Assembly (NCBI GenBank): GCA_041609895.1 | Contig: JBFIPX010000189.1 | Coordinates: 1-6,444 of the forward strand | Length of the DNA: 6,444 nucleotides | Direction of reading: 5' to 3' | Origin: JAHHLP01 sp041609895 | GTDB lineage: Bacteria; Bacteroidota; Rhodothermia; Rhodothermales; JABDKH01 | Shown: piece by piece, positions 1 to 6,242 of the stretch | How the letters are laid out: each line of letters begins with the position of its first letter | Position numbering within the stretch: position 1 is the first letter of the stretch | Notes under the pieces: generated by a model | The model's database searches: none | The model's input: only the letters and a program-made list of their open reading frames with translations | Told to the model about the DNA's origin: nothing | Made by a program: the position numbers and the translations under genes

Positions 1-106
1 CCCATTGCAAATAACCTGCCGCGCGGTCATCTGTTCTGGCGTTTTAATCTCTGCCGGGCGTCCTCAGTCTCTGCCGATAGTCCGCAAGCGACAAAGCGGC
101 TGACCG

Positions 107-125
107 AAAAACCCGCTCACGCAGG
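107..125 (-). terminator. Possible intrinsic terminator overlapping the stop codon of the 189-aa gene
   Basis: Read on the minus strand, CCTGC-GTGA-GCGGG forms a five-pair stem (one G-T pair) closed by a GNRA-type tetraloop and is followed directly by TTTTT. The TGA stop of the upstream gene lies in the loop. The stem is short, so this would be a modest terminator at best. It is the only hairpin plus T-run seen at this gene end. Confidence 0.35.
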
Positions 126-686
126 CCATATGCATTCACCGAGCAAGACGTGTTCCTCTCCGGGAAAGTCCAGACGGCGGTCCGCGAGGAGGCAATATTC
201 CGGAGCGGTGCCAAGATTCATCTGCCGTCTCCAAAGAGATCCGCCCCACCCGTCGGCGAGCCTCCTTAACTCAGCAAGATATTCCGGAGTGGCTCGACCC
301 GCGGGCTTTCGACGCCAATGAAAAAAACCGGCTCGCGAAGCCACTGGTTTACCAGCCTCGAGCATGTAGAGACCTCCTATTCCGTCGGCAGCCATCGCCG
401 CGACCTCGTCGTGCGGAGTTCTGCGCGGCCCGTTCACCGCCCCATCGTTCAAGACCCCCATCGCCGCGAAGTCAGTGATCTCGTACCAGTCCTGATAGAT
501 CGGGCCGGGCGCGGCAATCCACGGAAGCTCATCAAATCTGGCAACGCTCGAACCCACAAATCCGTCGGGAGGGTTGTCCTTTAGGGCGATGTGGAAAGCA
601 GACAGAGCCCGATCGTATTCATGCTCACTGACCCCTTCCAGATACCAATGCCACAACAGAAAGGAGAGAGCTTTGCCGCCCGTCAT
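117..686 (-). CDS. Uncharacterised conserved-looking protein, 189 aa
   Basis: I cannot name a function. The protein is rich in tryptophan (W12, W14, W56, W67, W124, W147, W152, W187) and has no signal peptide or membrane segment, so it is probably cytoplasmic. The N-terminal ~80 residues read as strand (LSFLLWHWYL), helix (residues 20-38), strand (GFVGSSVARF) and strand (DWYEIT), like half of a ferredoxin-like dimeric alpha/beta barrel (Dabb/NIPSNAP/ABM type). The segment around HDEVAAMAADG (92-102) is a helix followed by another strand (GLYML). This fold reading is inference from the pattern, not a family match. The ATG start is supported by an AGGGA ribosome site (694-698) seven bases upstream. 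It lies 49 bases behind the acyl-CoA synthetase/GNAT gene with no clear terminator between, so co-transcription is likely. It ends in TGA within a possible terminator hairpin. Confidence 0.8.
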   Translation of the reverse strand: MTGGKALSFLLWHWYLEGVSEHEYDRALSAFHIALKDNPPDGFVGSSVARFDELPWIAAPGPIYQDWYEITDFAAMGVLNDGAVNGPRRTPHDEVAAMAADGIGGLYMLEAGKPVASRAGFFHWRRKPAGRATPEYLAELRRLADGWGGSLWRRQMNLGTAPEYCLLADRRLDFPGEEHVLLGECIWPA

Positions 687-735
687 CGTTCAGTCCCTGC
701 AGATTCGAATGCTGGATCCCCATCCACACCACCGG

Positions 736-3468
736 TCAAAGAAGTATGGAGGCCTTGTACAAATCATCTTCCGCCACCACGTCGAAACCGAGTTTTTCGC
801 ACGTCGAACGCATGCCCGCATTTTCTGGAAGCATATATGCATAAACACGCTCAACCATCTCGTCGCGAGCTACGTCCAGCAGCCGGCTGAGTATTTCTGT
901 CCCGATGCCGTGCCTCTGGTACTCGTCGATGATAACGACCGAGAACTCGGCCTCATTCGTTCCGGGCTCCTTGCTTAAACGCCCCACCGCCAGAATCTCC
1001 GGCTCACCGGTACCGTTCTCCTTCTCGGCCACCAGCGCCATCTCGCGGTCATAGTCTATGAAGCAGATCCTCGTGAGCCGAGTGTGCTCCACACGCTGGC
1101 TGAACTTGAGGGACTGCATGTACCGCTGGTACACACTTTGCTCCGACAGCCTCGAGTGAAACTGGTGCATGTGCGGTTCGTCCTCCGGTCGGATCGGGCG
1201 GATCGTCAACTTCGTACCTTTGTCCGTGGTCCACTCACCCACGTACCGGCTTGGATAGGGTCGAATTGCTGTCTTGGGTAGCGTCTCGGTGTCAGGCTCA
1301 TGTAGCACGATGCGGGCGTCGAGTGCGACGATCCGATCCTCTGACGCCAGGAGCGGGTTGATGTCGACTTCCTTGATCCACGGTTGCTCGACTACGAGAT
1401 GGCTGAACCGCACCATGAAATTGTCGAGGGCCTCCAGATTGACCGACTTTCTGCCGCGGACACCTTTGAGGGCGGTATAGATCTTCGTGTCCTCCATCAT
1501 TCTGCGGGCCAACGTTGTATTGAGTGGCGGCAGTCCGAGCGCCCGATCGCGGAACACCTCGACCAGTGTTCCACCGGCCCCGAACAAGAGTACCGGTCCA
1601 AACTGCGGATCAATGCTGCTGCCCATTATGAGTTCATAGCCGTCCAGCCTTTCCATTGGTTGGACCGTTACGCCCTGGAAGTGATCGTCAACCGACTTCC
1701 CGTTCGTCCCGATGTGGCGCAGGACGCCTTCTCGAATGGCTTCAAAAGCGGAGCGTACGGCATCCTCGTCGTCGAGATCAAGACGGACACCGCCGACGTC
1801 CGTCTTGTGAGTGATCGTTTCCGAATTGAGTTTCAGTACCGCCGGATAGCCTATCTTCGCAGCTATGCTGACGGCCTCGTCCGCAGTCCGTGCGAGGCGG
1901 GTGTCAACCGTCGGTATGCCGTAGGCGGCCATCACGCGCTTGGACTCAAACTCGGTCAGCAGCGTGCGGCCGGAAGACCGCACCGCATTGATCACCTCGG
2001 TAGCCTCAGCGCGTGCCCGATCGGCTTCATCATCACCGGTCGGAAGCTGAGGAGTTTCGTAAAGACTCTTCAGGTGACTGCTGTACTTCCACATGTACGT
2101 GAACATGCGAGCTGCGGTGTCGGGATAGCGGAAGGTCGGGATGTTAGACTGATTTAGAATGCGCTCACCGGCAGCTACGTCGACTCCGCCCATCCAGCTG
2201 CTCAAGACAGGCTTCCCGGTACCGCGCGAGTATTGCTTGAGCTCGTCCGCGATGGTTGTTGGGTCGGTCATGGCCTGGGGCGAAAGAATGACAAGGGTCC
2301 CATCGCAACTCTCGTCGTTCATCACGATCTCCAGCGACTTCGAGTAGCGTTCGCGATCCGCGTCACCGAGTATGTCGACCGGATTCCCGTGGCTCCAGTG
2401 AGGAGGCAGAATCGCGTCGAGTTCACCGATGGTTCTTTCGGACAGTTCCGCCAACTCTCCGCCGTTCGTGATCAGCGCGTCGGTCGCGAGTACACCCGGT
2501 CCGCCGGCATTCGTCACGATTCCTAACCGCTTCCCGTTCGGGCGAGGCTGCTTTGCAAGCACCTCTGCCATATTAAACAGGTCAGATATGTTGTCGACCC
2601 TCAGTACGCCGACCCGGCGAAAAGCGGCCGCCAGCACGCCGTCGCTTCCCGTCATAGAGCCGGTGTGGGAGGCCGCGGCGGCAGCGGCCGCCTCGGTACG
2701 CCCCGGCTTGATTACGATGATCGGCTTGGAGAGGGCCACTTCGCGTGCCGCCGACATGAAGGAGCGTGCGTCTCCAATCGACTCCATGTATATGACGATG
2801 CTCTTCGTCCTCGAATCACGACCGAGGTAGTAGATCAGGTCGCCCCAACCCACATCCAGCATCGAACCGATAGAGACAAAGGCACTGAATCCGACGTTCT
2901 CCTCAAAGCTCCAGTCGAGAATGGATGTACACAGCGCGCCTGACTGGCTGATGAACCCGACCGATCCTGGAAGCGCCATCTGGCCGGCGAACGTGGCGTT
3001 CAGGCCGCTCAATGGGTTCATCACGCCAACGCAGTTCGGACCGACGATCCGCATGCGCCCTTTCCGCGCCTCCGCCAGAATCTGGCGCTCCAGTTCCACA
3101 CCTTCGGGACCTATCTCCTTGAAGCCGGCCGAGATGATAATCGCGCCCTGCACACCGGCCTCCACGCACTCGCGGACTACGCCGGGAACCGTGCGGGCGG
3201 GCGTAACAATGACCGCTAGGTCGACGCGATCAGGCACCTCCGCTATCGACTTATAGGCCTTAATTCCCAGAACGCTCGGCCGCTTCGGATTGACCGGGTA
3301 CACGGTTCCTCCGAACGAATTCGTAATAAGATTCCACAGAATTGTCCGACCTACGCTGCCAGCTCTTTCTGTTGCGCCTATTACGGCAACAGAATCGGGA
3401 GCGAAGATTGCGTCCAGCGGCCGGCGGCCGTACCGGTAAACATCGTGTGCGCTTGCTGTGTGCTTCAT
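736..3468 (-). CDS. Fused ADP-forming acetyl/acyl-CoA synthetase (alpha-beta) with C-terminal GNAT acetyltransferase (Pat/PatZ-like), 910 aa
   Basis: Domains in order: Rossmann-type CoA-binding domain, residues ~20-150 (GATERAGSVG 31-40; GPNCVGVMNP 143-152); two succinyl-CoA-ligase-like flavodoxin-type domains, ~165-460 (SQSGAL 174-179; SHTGSM 267-272; NAGGPGVLATD 320-330); ATP-grasp domain, ~497-720 (VLKLNSETITHKTDVGGV with K546; VDINPL 701-706); GNAT domain, ~755-905, with the acetyl-CoA loop QRHGIG (851-856) and a Glu (E841 in AEFSVV) where Pat enzymes carry their catalytic Glu. ADP-forming acetyl-CoA synthetases interconvert acetyl-CoA + ADP + Pi with acetate + ATP. The same scaffold fused to GNAT (about 890 aa in E. 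coli PatZ) is a protein lysine acetyltransferase that acts on AMP-forming acetyl-CoA synthetase. Here H268, at the position of the phosphorylated His of active synthetases, is present, so synthetase activity is possible. An alanine run (259-266) precedes it. No Shine-Dalgarno is visible before the ATG; family-like sequence (PLDAIFAPDSVAVIGA) begins at residue 17, so the start fits. Annotators usually call this a bifunctional acetate-CoA ligase/GNAT protein. Which activity dominates cannot be read from sequence. Confidence 0.95.
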   Translation of the reverse strand: MKHTASAHDVYRYGRRPLDAIFAPDSVAVIGATERAGSVGRTILWNLITNSFGGTVYPVNPKRPSVLGIKAYKSIAEVPDRVDLAVIVTPARTVPGVVRECVEAGVQGAIIISAGFKEIGPEGVELERQILAEARKGRMRIVGPNCVGVMNPLSGLNATFAGQMALPGSVGFISQSGALCTSILDWSFEENVGFSAFVSIGSMLDVGWGDLIYYLGRDSRTKSIVIYMESIGDARSFMSAAREVALSKPIIVIKPGRTEAAAAAAASHTGSMTGSDGVLAAAFRRVGVLRVDNISDLFNMAEVLAKQPRPNGKRLGIVTNAGGPGVLATDALITNGGELAELSERTIGELDAILPPHWSHGNPVDILGDADRERYSKSLEIVMNDESCDGTLVILSPQAMTDPTTIADELKQYSRGTGKPVLSSWMGGVDVAAGERILNQSNIPTFRYPDTAARMFTYMWKYSSHLKSLYETPQLPTGDDEADRARAEATEVINAVRSSGRTLLTEFESKRVMAAYGIPTVDTRLARTADEAVSIAAKIGYPAVLKLNSETITHKTDVGGVRLDLDDEDAVRSAFEAIREGVLRHIGTNGKSVDDHFQGVTVQPMERLDGYELIMGSSIDPQFGPVLLFGAGGTLVEVFRDRALGLPPLNTTLARRMMEDTKIYTALKGVRGRKSVNLEALDNFMVRFSHLVVEQPWIKEVDINPLLASEDRIVALDARIVLHEPDTETLPKTAIRPYPSRYVGEWTTDKGTKLTIRPIRPEDEPHMHQFHSRLSEQSVYQRYMQSLKFSQRVEHTRLTRICFIDYDREMALVAEKENGTGEPEILAVGRLSKEPGTNEAEFSVVIIDEYQRHGIGTEILSRLLDVARDEMVERVYAYMLPENAGMRSTCEKLGFDVVAEDDLYKASILL

Positions 3469-3806
3469 CTATCTATATGAACGGGTATGTCTTCTTCGAA
3501 AGGGACAACTAGATCGCCCAGATGGTGGTCCGCCAGGGTGCATACAGACTTGTCAGACAAGGTGCAGTTAACACGGGTAGATTCTGCGGGAAGACACGGC
3601 CCTCGCCTGCGGGTGCCGGAAGGTGCGAGTCACATCACCTCTTTGTGGCGGAATACGATTCAGCGCGGCAACCCCGCTTGCTGAAGTACCAAAAGTAGTC
3701 AACAATTTCGCCAGAAGGTACCGGGGAAAAGGGTACGGAGTTGTAGGGCGGACTTGCTCCGGCTATTTACCGTGAACTGAATCCATCTCTTTATTTGTGG
3801 GCCTAA
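3469..3806. other. 338-base intergenic region upstream of the synthetase/GNAT gene
   Basis: No convincing gene on either strand. It should hold the promoter of the synthetase/GNAT gene. A TACTTTTG box (minus strand, 3697-3690) fits the Bacteroidota -7 consensus TAnnTTTG, but I see no good -33 partner and one such box is expected by chance. A 13-base inverted repeat lies at 3549-3561. A minus-strand frame without ATG runs from 3629 to a TGA at 3465 that overlaps the synthetase start. A plus-strand 65-codon frame (3487-3684) is low-complexity and lacks support. No terminator with a T-run is visible after the VOC gene. Confidence 0.6.
3549..3561. promoter_or_regulatory. 13-base perfect inverted repeat, candidate operator
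   Basis: CTTGTC-A-GACAAG is a perfect six-base dyad around one central base, about 80 bases upstream of the synthetase/GNAT start codon. It is the size and position of a dimeric regulator site, but no regulator gene is in the window and no second copy was seen. Confidence 0.25.
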
Positions 3807-4187
3807 TCAGCCCTGAGCCGGGGGAGTCTCAAACAGGGCGCAGACGGCACCCGCAGGGTCCTTGATTACGGAGTAGCGCCCTCCGCCCGCTCCACGCGGC
3901 TCGACGAGTACCTCGCCACCCAGGTCAGTACACTTGCTGATACTCGCCTCAATGTCGGGGACGACGATATAGACCATCCAGACAGCTGGCAATTCGGCGT
4001 TGGAGCCCCTCGAGTGACAGACACCGGCCACCGGAGAGCCCGTACCCGCTGCCACCATGTTAAAGTCGGAATACTCGCCCATGTCCACGGGCTCGGGCTT
4101 CCAACCAACGACCTCCTCATAGAAGTCACGTATACCCTCTGCATCGGATACGGTCAGATCCATCCACCCAACAGTGCCGTGCTTCAT
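3807..4187 (-). CDS. VOC superfamily (glyoxalase/bleomycin-resistance fold) protein, 126 aa
   Basis: A single VOC module of ordinary length made of two beta-alpha-beta-beta-beta halves. Half one runs from GWMDLTVSDAEGIRDFYEEVVGW (residues 7-29) to about 58; half two from VWMVYIVVPDIEASISKCTDLGG (69-91) through IKDPAGAVCALFE (108-120). The DFYxxVVGW and DPAGAxxALFE signatures are typical of the family. Of the four usual metal-ligand positions only E120 is an evident ligand; the others appear to be D10/W8, C57-H58 and Y73, so a glyoxalase I-type metal centre is doubtful and the substrate is unknown. VOC proteins include dioxygenases, epimerases, thiol transferases to antibiotics and simple binding proteins. 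The ATG start is firmly set by GGAGGGGAG (4201-4193), five bases upstream, the strongest ribosome site in the window. It stands 118 bases from the preceding gene, behind an inverted repeat, and could have its own promoter. Confidence 0.9.
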   Translation of the reverse strand: MKHGTVGWMDLTVSDAEGIRDFYEEVVGWKPEPVDMGEYSDFNMVAAGTGSPVAGVCHSRGSNAELPAVWMVYIVVPDIEASISKCTDLGGEVLVEPRGAGGGRYSVIKDPAGAVCALFETPPAQG

Positions 4188-4252
4188 GGTTGCTCCCCTC
4201 CGGGATTTCGTGACCTACATCGCTTTTTCTATCGTGCACACCGCACCGCCAA

Positions 4253-4266
4253 TGCAGAAGTCTGCA
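4253..4266. promoter_or_regulatory. 14-base perfect inverted repeat upstream of the VOC gene
   Basis: TGCAGA-AG-TCTGCA is a perfect dyad located 66-79 bases before the VOC start, between the stop of the membrane-protein gene and the VOC gene. The flanks also carry a direct GCATTG repeat on the minus strand. It may be an operator, or an RNA hairpin; the two-base centre makes a DNA-binding dimer site more plausible than a stable RNA stem. Confidence 0.3.
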
Positions 4267-4305
4267 ATGCCGGTGTCTCCAGAGTTGCCTGAGCAAGGTC
4301 GGCGG

Positions 4306-4674
4306 TCAGGTCGAAACTCCCAACGTTTTGGGCGCCGGATCGTCATCTGGACGAACAGCGCTTTCCAACCGTTCGAGCCGCTCAGCAACTTTCTCTTGCT
4401 GACGCGACTGGTGCTCAATGGCGGCGCGAAGAACTTCGAGCGATTGATTCAGCTGGTCGGCCGTGGCATCCAACTTGAACTCCGCATGATCCGCGAGTTT
4501 CTGATTCTGTGAGCCAACAGAAAGCTCCATTTTGTGGAGCAGTGCCCTTGTTGCCTCACGCAGGCTCTCCTCGAATCTGGTGAGCTCCTTTCGTTGCTCA
4601 CGATTCAGAACGTAGAATGCTGCCGGAACGATTGCGACCAGCAAAAAGATGAAAAACAACGGTTCGGTAAACAT
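4306..4674 (-). CDS. Small single-pass membrane protein with coiled coil, 122 aa, function unknown
   Basis: Starting at the ATG at 4674 the protein begins MFTEPLFFIFLLVAIVPAAFYVL: one hydrophobic N-terminal segment (about residues 5-23) that reads as an uncleaved membrane anchor. Residues 24-105 are charged and almost free of helix breakers (NREQRKELTRFEESLREATRALL, then LADHAEFKLDATADQLNQSLEVL and QQEKVAERLERLESAV), with hydrophobic residues at heptad-like spacing, so a long coiled coil facing the cytoplasm is likely. The last 16 residues are disordered (RPDDDPAPKT). No enzyme motif is visible. RmuC and DivIC-like proteins have this look, but I see no family signature. A frame upstream from a TTG at 4725 would add 17 residues, but it would begin only a few bases after the predicted transcription start; the ATG has AAGG just before it and a proper membrane N-terminus. 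It has its own promoter. Confidence 0.75.
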   Translation of the reverse strand: MFTEPLFFIFLLVAIVPAAFYVLNREQRKELTRFEESLREATRALLHKMELSVGSQNQKLADHAEFKLDATADQLNQSLEVLRAAIEHQSRQQEKVAERLERLESAVRPDDDPAPKTLGVST

Positions 4675-4737
4675 CACCTTCGGGGTGAAACACACGGGGA
4701 CGGTGTGCGGGCATGATACTGCCAAACCCGAGGCCGC

Positions 4738-4766
4738 ATTTTAGACAACAAGTGCCGCAACCTCAA
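4738..4766 (-). promoter_or_regulatory. Sigma70-type promoter for the membrane coiled-coil gene
   Basis: On the minus strand TTGAGG (4766-4761) is separated by exactly 17 bases from TAAAAT (4743-4738), four of six and five of six matches to consensus. Transcription would start near 4731, giving a leader of roughly 57 bases before the ATG at 4674. The leader contains CACAC/GTGTG arms (4707-4703 and 4695-4691) that could form a small hairpin ahead of the ribosome site. Confidence 0.6.
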
Positions 4767-4880
4767 GTATCGCAGCGATTCCCTGATCTCATCACTTCAG
4801 CGGAGCCAAACCGCGTATCATTCCCTCTCCAGTACAGGCATCGCCAGGCTGTGATTTTCGGTGTAGCCGCTATCTGAGCG

Positions 4881-5411
4881 TCACCATCCCTCTCTTTTGA
4901 TTAGACTCGAGATGTGAGCAGCGTGATGCCGGCTATGCCATGAGTAGAGCTGAAGCAGATCGGACACCTTCATCGGGCCCTCCTCTGGATGGTAGAAAGG
5001 TCTCGCAAACAGATCTTCGTCCAGGCTGCGAAGAAATAGCGCCCAACGTGCGTGCAGCGCCCCGATAAGATCCAGGGAGACTTCCACGGGGGCCTCAACA
5101 TCGCCGAGCACAGCCCAGAGGTCTTGATCGTAGGTCTTGATTGTCGGGTTGTCTTCAGTTACGGCGAGCTTGAATCGCACGTATGCGTTCATGTGGCTGT
5201 CCGCGACGTGATGGACGAGTTCCCGCAGTGTCCACCCGCCGGGACGATATGGTGTGTCTATCTGCTGAGCCGACAAGCCGTCGACGAGTGAACGAAGGGT
5301 GGCAGGAAGCGCCTCGATGTCCCGAATGTACGCCTCCCGTTCTTCGGCCGTAATCTCCTCCTTTCGGGTGAACGGGCCAATGGGATATCTAAGTTCATAC
5401 GCGACCGTCAT
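4881..5411 (-). CDS. DinB/YfiT-family putative metal-dependent hydrolase, bacillithiol transferase BstA-like, 176 aa
   Basis: The sequence closely follows Bacillus subtilis YfiT/BstA as I remember it: YPIGPF near the start (9-14), DTPYRPGGWTLRELVHHVADSHMNAYVRFKLAVTED (52-87), FYHPEEG (139-145) and WHSRHHAAHI (158-167). Length matches the family (about 178). It should be a cytoplasmic four-helix-bundle protein binding one divalent metal. The likely ligand triad is H68 (HHVADSH) with H159 and H163 of HSRHH, all present. BstA enzymes transfer bacillithiol, a glutathione substitute, to electrophiles; whether this organism makes bacillithiol is not shown, and many relatives are annotated only as metal-dependent hydrolases. 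The ATG is supported by AGAGGA (5424-5419) seven bases upstream, inside the end of the preceding gene, and starts only three bases after that gene's stop. This indicates one operon with coupled translation. Confidence 0.92.
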   Translation of the reverse strand: MTVAYELRYPIGPFTRKEEITAEEREAYIRDIEALPATLRSLVDGLSAQQIDTPYRPGGWTLRELVHHVADSHMNAYVRFKLAVTEDNPTIKTYDQDLWAVLGDVEAPVEVSLDLIGALHARWALFLRSLDEDLFARPFYHPEEGPMKVSDLLQLYSWHSRHHAAHISSLIKREGW

Positions 5412-5414
5412 TAC

Positions 5415-5867
5415 TTAATCCTCTCCGGTTTGAAGATCTTCGTAATGACTGTCGCGCCTCGGGTCGGACATTCCAGGATCTGCAGGGCCAAGCCGCTCGT
5501 GGACGTGCAGCGGCAGTGTCGCGCCCGACGCCAAACAGGCTTCATAGATCCATACGGCTCGCTCTCTCGCCGCTGCGCTCCTTTCCGCATCCACGCTACT
5601 GGCCGAAAGCGAATACTCGTAGAGCACATCGGCGATGCTGCACTGTTCTTCACTCGCGAGTCCAACATTGTCGGCCAAATAGTTCAAAAGCTCCGTGCGG
5701 CTCATCTGAAGCAGTCGTTGAAAGTCGGCGTCTGCCACCTCCGCCAAGGCCTGGCGCAACACCTCGATGGCGTCTTCAAACTGTCCATTCTGGCGAAGGT
5801 GCAGTGCGCGGGCAAGCGCTATCGCCACCTGGTGTATCTGCCTCATTATGTAATCACGCTGGAACAC
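5415..5867 (-). CDS. Small helical protein, DUF6483-like, 150 aa
   Basis: The N-terminus MFQRDYIMRQIHQVAIALARAL (1-22) resembles the opening of DUF6483 proteins (M-x-Q-x-DYIMRxIEQ), followed by a helical hairpin (LRQNGQFEDAIEVLRQAL, 24-41) reminiscent of a TPR motif, a loop-helix section (DADFQRLLQMSRTELLNYL, 46-64), and another helix pair (AADVLYEYS-like 78-88 and ERSAAARERAVWIYEACL 95-112). The last ~25 residues are polar and probably disordered. No signal peptide, membrane segment or catalytic motif; function unknown. The start is GTG at 5867. An internal ATG at residue 8 (5846) is possible, but it would cut away the conserved FQRDYIMR head and has no better ribosome site. It sits 45 bases after the TfoX-like gene and three bases before the BstA-like gene, so it is probably co-transcribed with both. 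The family assignment is from memory of the N-terminal motif. Confidence 0.8.
   Translation of the reverse strand: MFQRDYIMRQIHQVAIALARALHLRQNGQFEDAIEVLRQALAEVADADFQRLLQMSRTELLNYLADNVGLASEEQCSIADVLYEYSLSASSVDAERSAAARERAVWIYEACLASGATLPLHVHERLGPADPGMSDPRRDSHYEDLQTGED
5419..5424 (-). promoter_or_regulatory. Ribosome binding site of the BstA-like gene inside the preceding gene
   Basis: AGAGGA on the minus strand lies within the last codons of the DUF6483-like gene and seven bases before the next ATG, which supports the chosen start and translational coupling of the two genes. Confidence 0.6.
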
Positions 5868-5912
5868 GAAGCAGGGTAAGAAAAGAATAGCCAGTGAAAG
5901 GAATTTAGGGTC

Positions 5913-6242
5913 TCATTTTGGAGGCAAAGTGCTGACGAAATCAAGGGCGCACGCGACCCACTGCGAAAGCGAGTCACCGGTCCGTAGACCGCCGGTCGAA
6001 ATGTAAACCATTCCCGCTAAGGGCTTTCCCGTGAAGTCCATCGCCCTCGCGTGCGGACTCGATAACACTTGTTCGTACCGGTCCTTTCCAACCCGCAGCA
6101 TCAGCTCGTCGCCGACTATGCCGCAGCACATGTTTCCATCAACCATGAAGGCGAGTCCGCCGAACATCTTCTTCTCGACTACGCCGGATCTATCCGCCAG
6201 CACCTCTCGAACTCTCTTGGCCAGGGCTTCACTATACGCCAT
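5913..6242 (-). CDS. TfoX N-terminal domain-like protein, 109 aa
   Basis: Consists of one TfoX-N module: helix MAYSEALAKRVREVLADRSG (1-20), the signature VVEKKMFGGLAFMVDGNMCCGIVGDELMLRV (21-51), then RYEQVLSSPHARAMDF (55-70), GMVYIS (77-82) and a closing helix (SLSQWVACALDFV, 91-103). Length is normal for stand-alone TfoX-N proteins; the C-terminal helix-hairpin domain of the competence regulator TfoX/Sxy is absent, so a role in competence should not be assumed. Function of these short forms is unknown. An adjacent cysteine pair (C39, C40) lies in the domain. The ATG at 6242 is the start that fits the family; an in-frame TTG five codons upstream (6257) has no ribosome site either. The gene is the first of a probable three-gene unit and follows a strong terminator for an upstream gene outside the window. 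Confidence 0.88.
   Translation of the reverse strand: MAYSEALAKRVREVLADRSGVVEKKMFGGLAFMVDGNMCCGIVGDELMLRVGKDRYEQVLSSPHARAMDFTGKPLAGMVYISTGGLRTGDSLSQWVACALDFVSTLPPK

Noticed and set aside
1..30. Possible start of a further minus-strand gene (ATG at 30, reading MTARQVICNG to the window edge)
   Set aside because: Only ten codons are visible, the ribosome site is poor, and ten open codons prove nothing. The sequence left of the window would decide it.
1384..2157. Plus-strand 257-codon open frame opposite the synthetase/GNAT gene
   Set aside because: It lies wholly antisense to a gene with clear family motifs; its translation has no recognisable domain. Long antisense frames are common in GC-rich coding DNA.
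2671..2692. GC-only run of gcc/gcg codons within the synthetase gene, looking like a simple repeat
   Set aside because: It encodes the alanine stretch just before the SHTG motif, where relatives are also alanine-rich. It is coding sequence, not an independent repeat.
3661..3677. Hairpin-like segment (AGCG...CGCT around CAA) in the intergenic gap
   Set aside because: The stem has a C-C mismatch and no T-run follows on either strand, so it is not called as a terminator.
3487..3684. Plus-strand 65-codon frame in the large intergenic gap
   Set aside because: No ribosome site, composition rich in Ser/Arg with no pattern, and opposite in direction to every other gene.
4675..4725. 17-residue N-terminal extension of the membrane protein from TTG at 4725
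   Set aside because: It would begin about six bases after the predicted transcription start, leaving no room for a ribosome site, and would place a Cys/Pro-rich segment before the membrane helix.
5430..5890. Plus-strand frames of 149 and 124 codons opposite the DUF6483-like gene
   Set aside because: They are overlapping antisense frames with basic, unstructured translations. The minus-strand frame has a family-like N-terminus and operon-type spacing.
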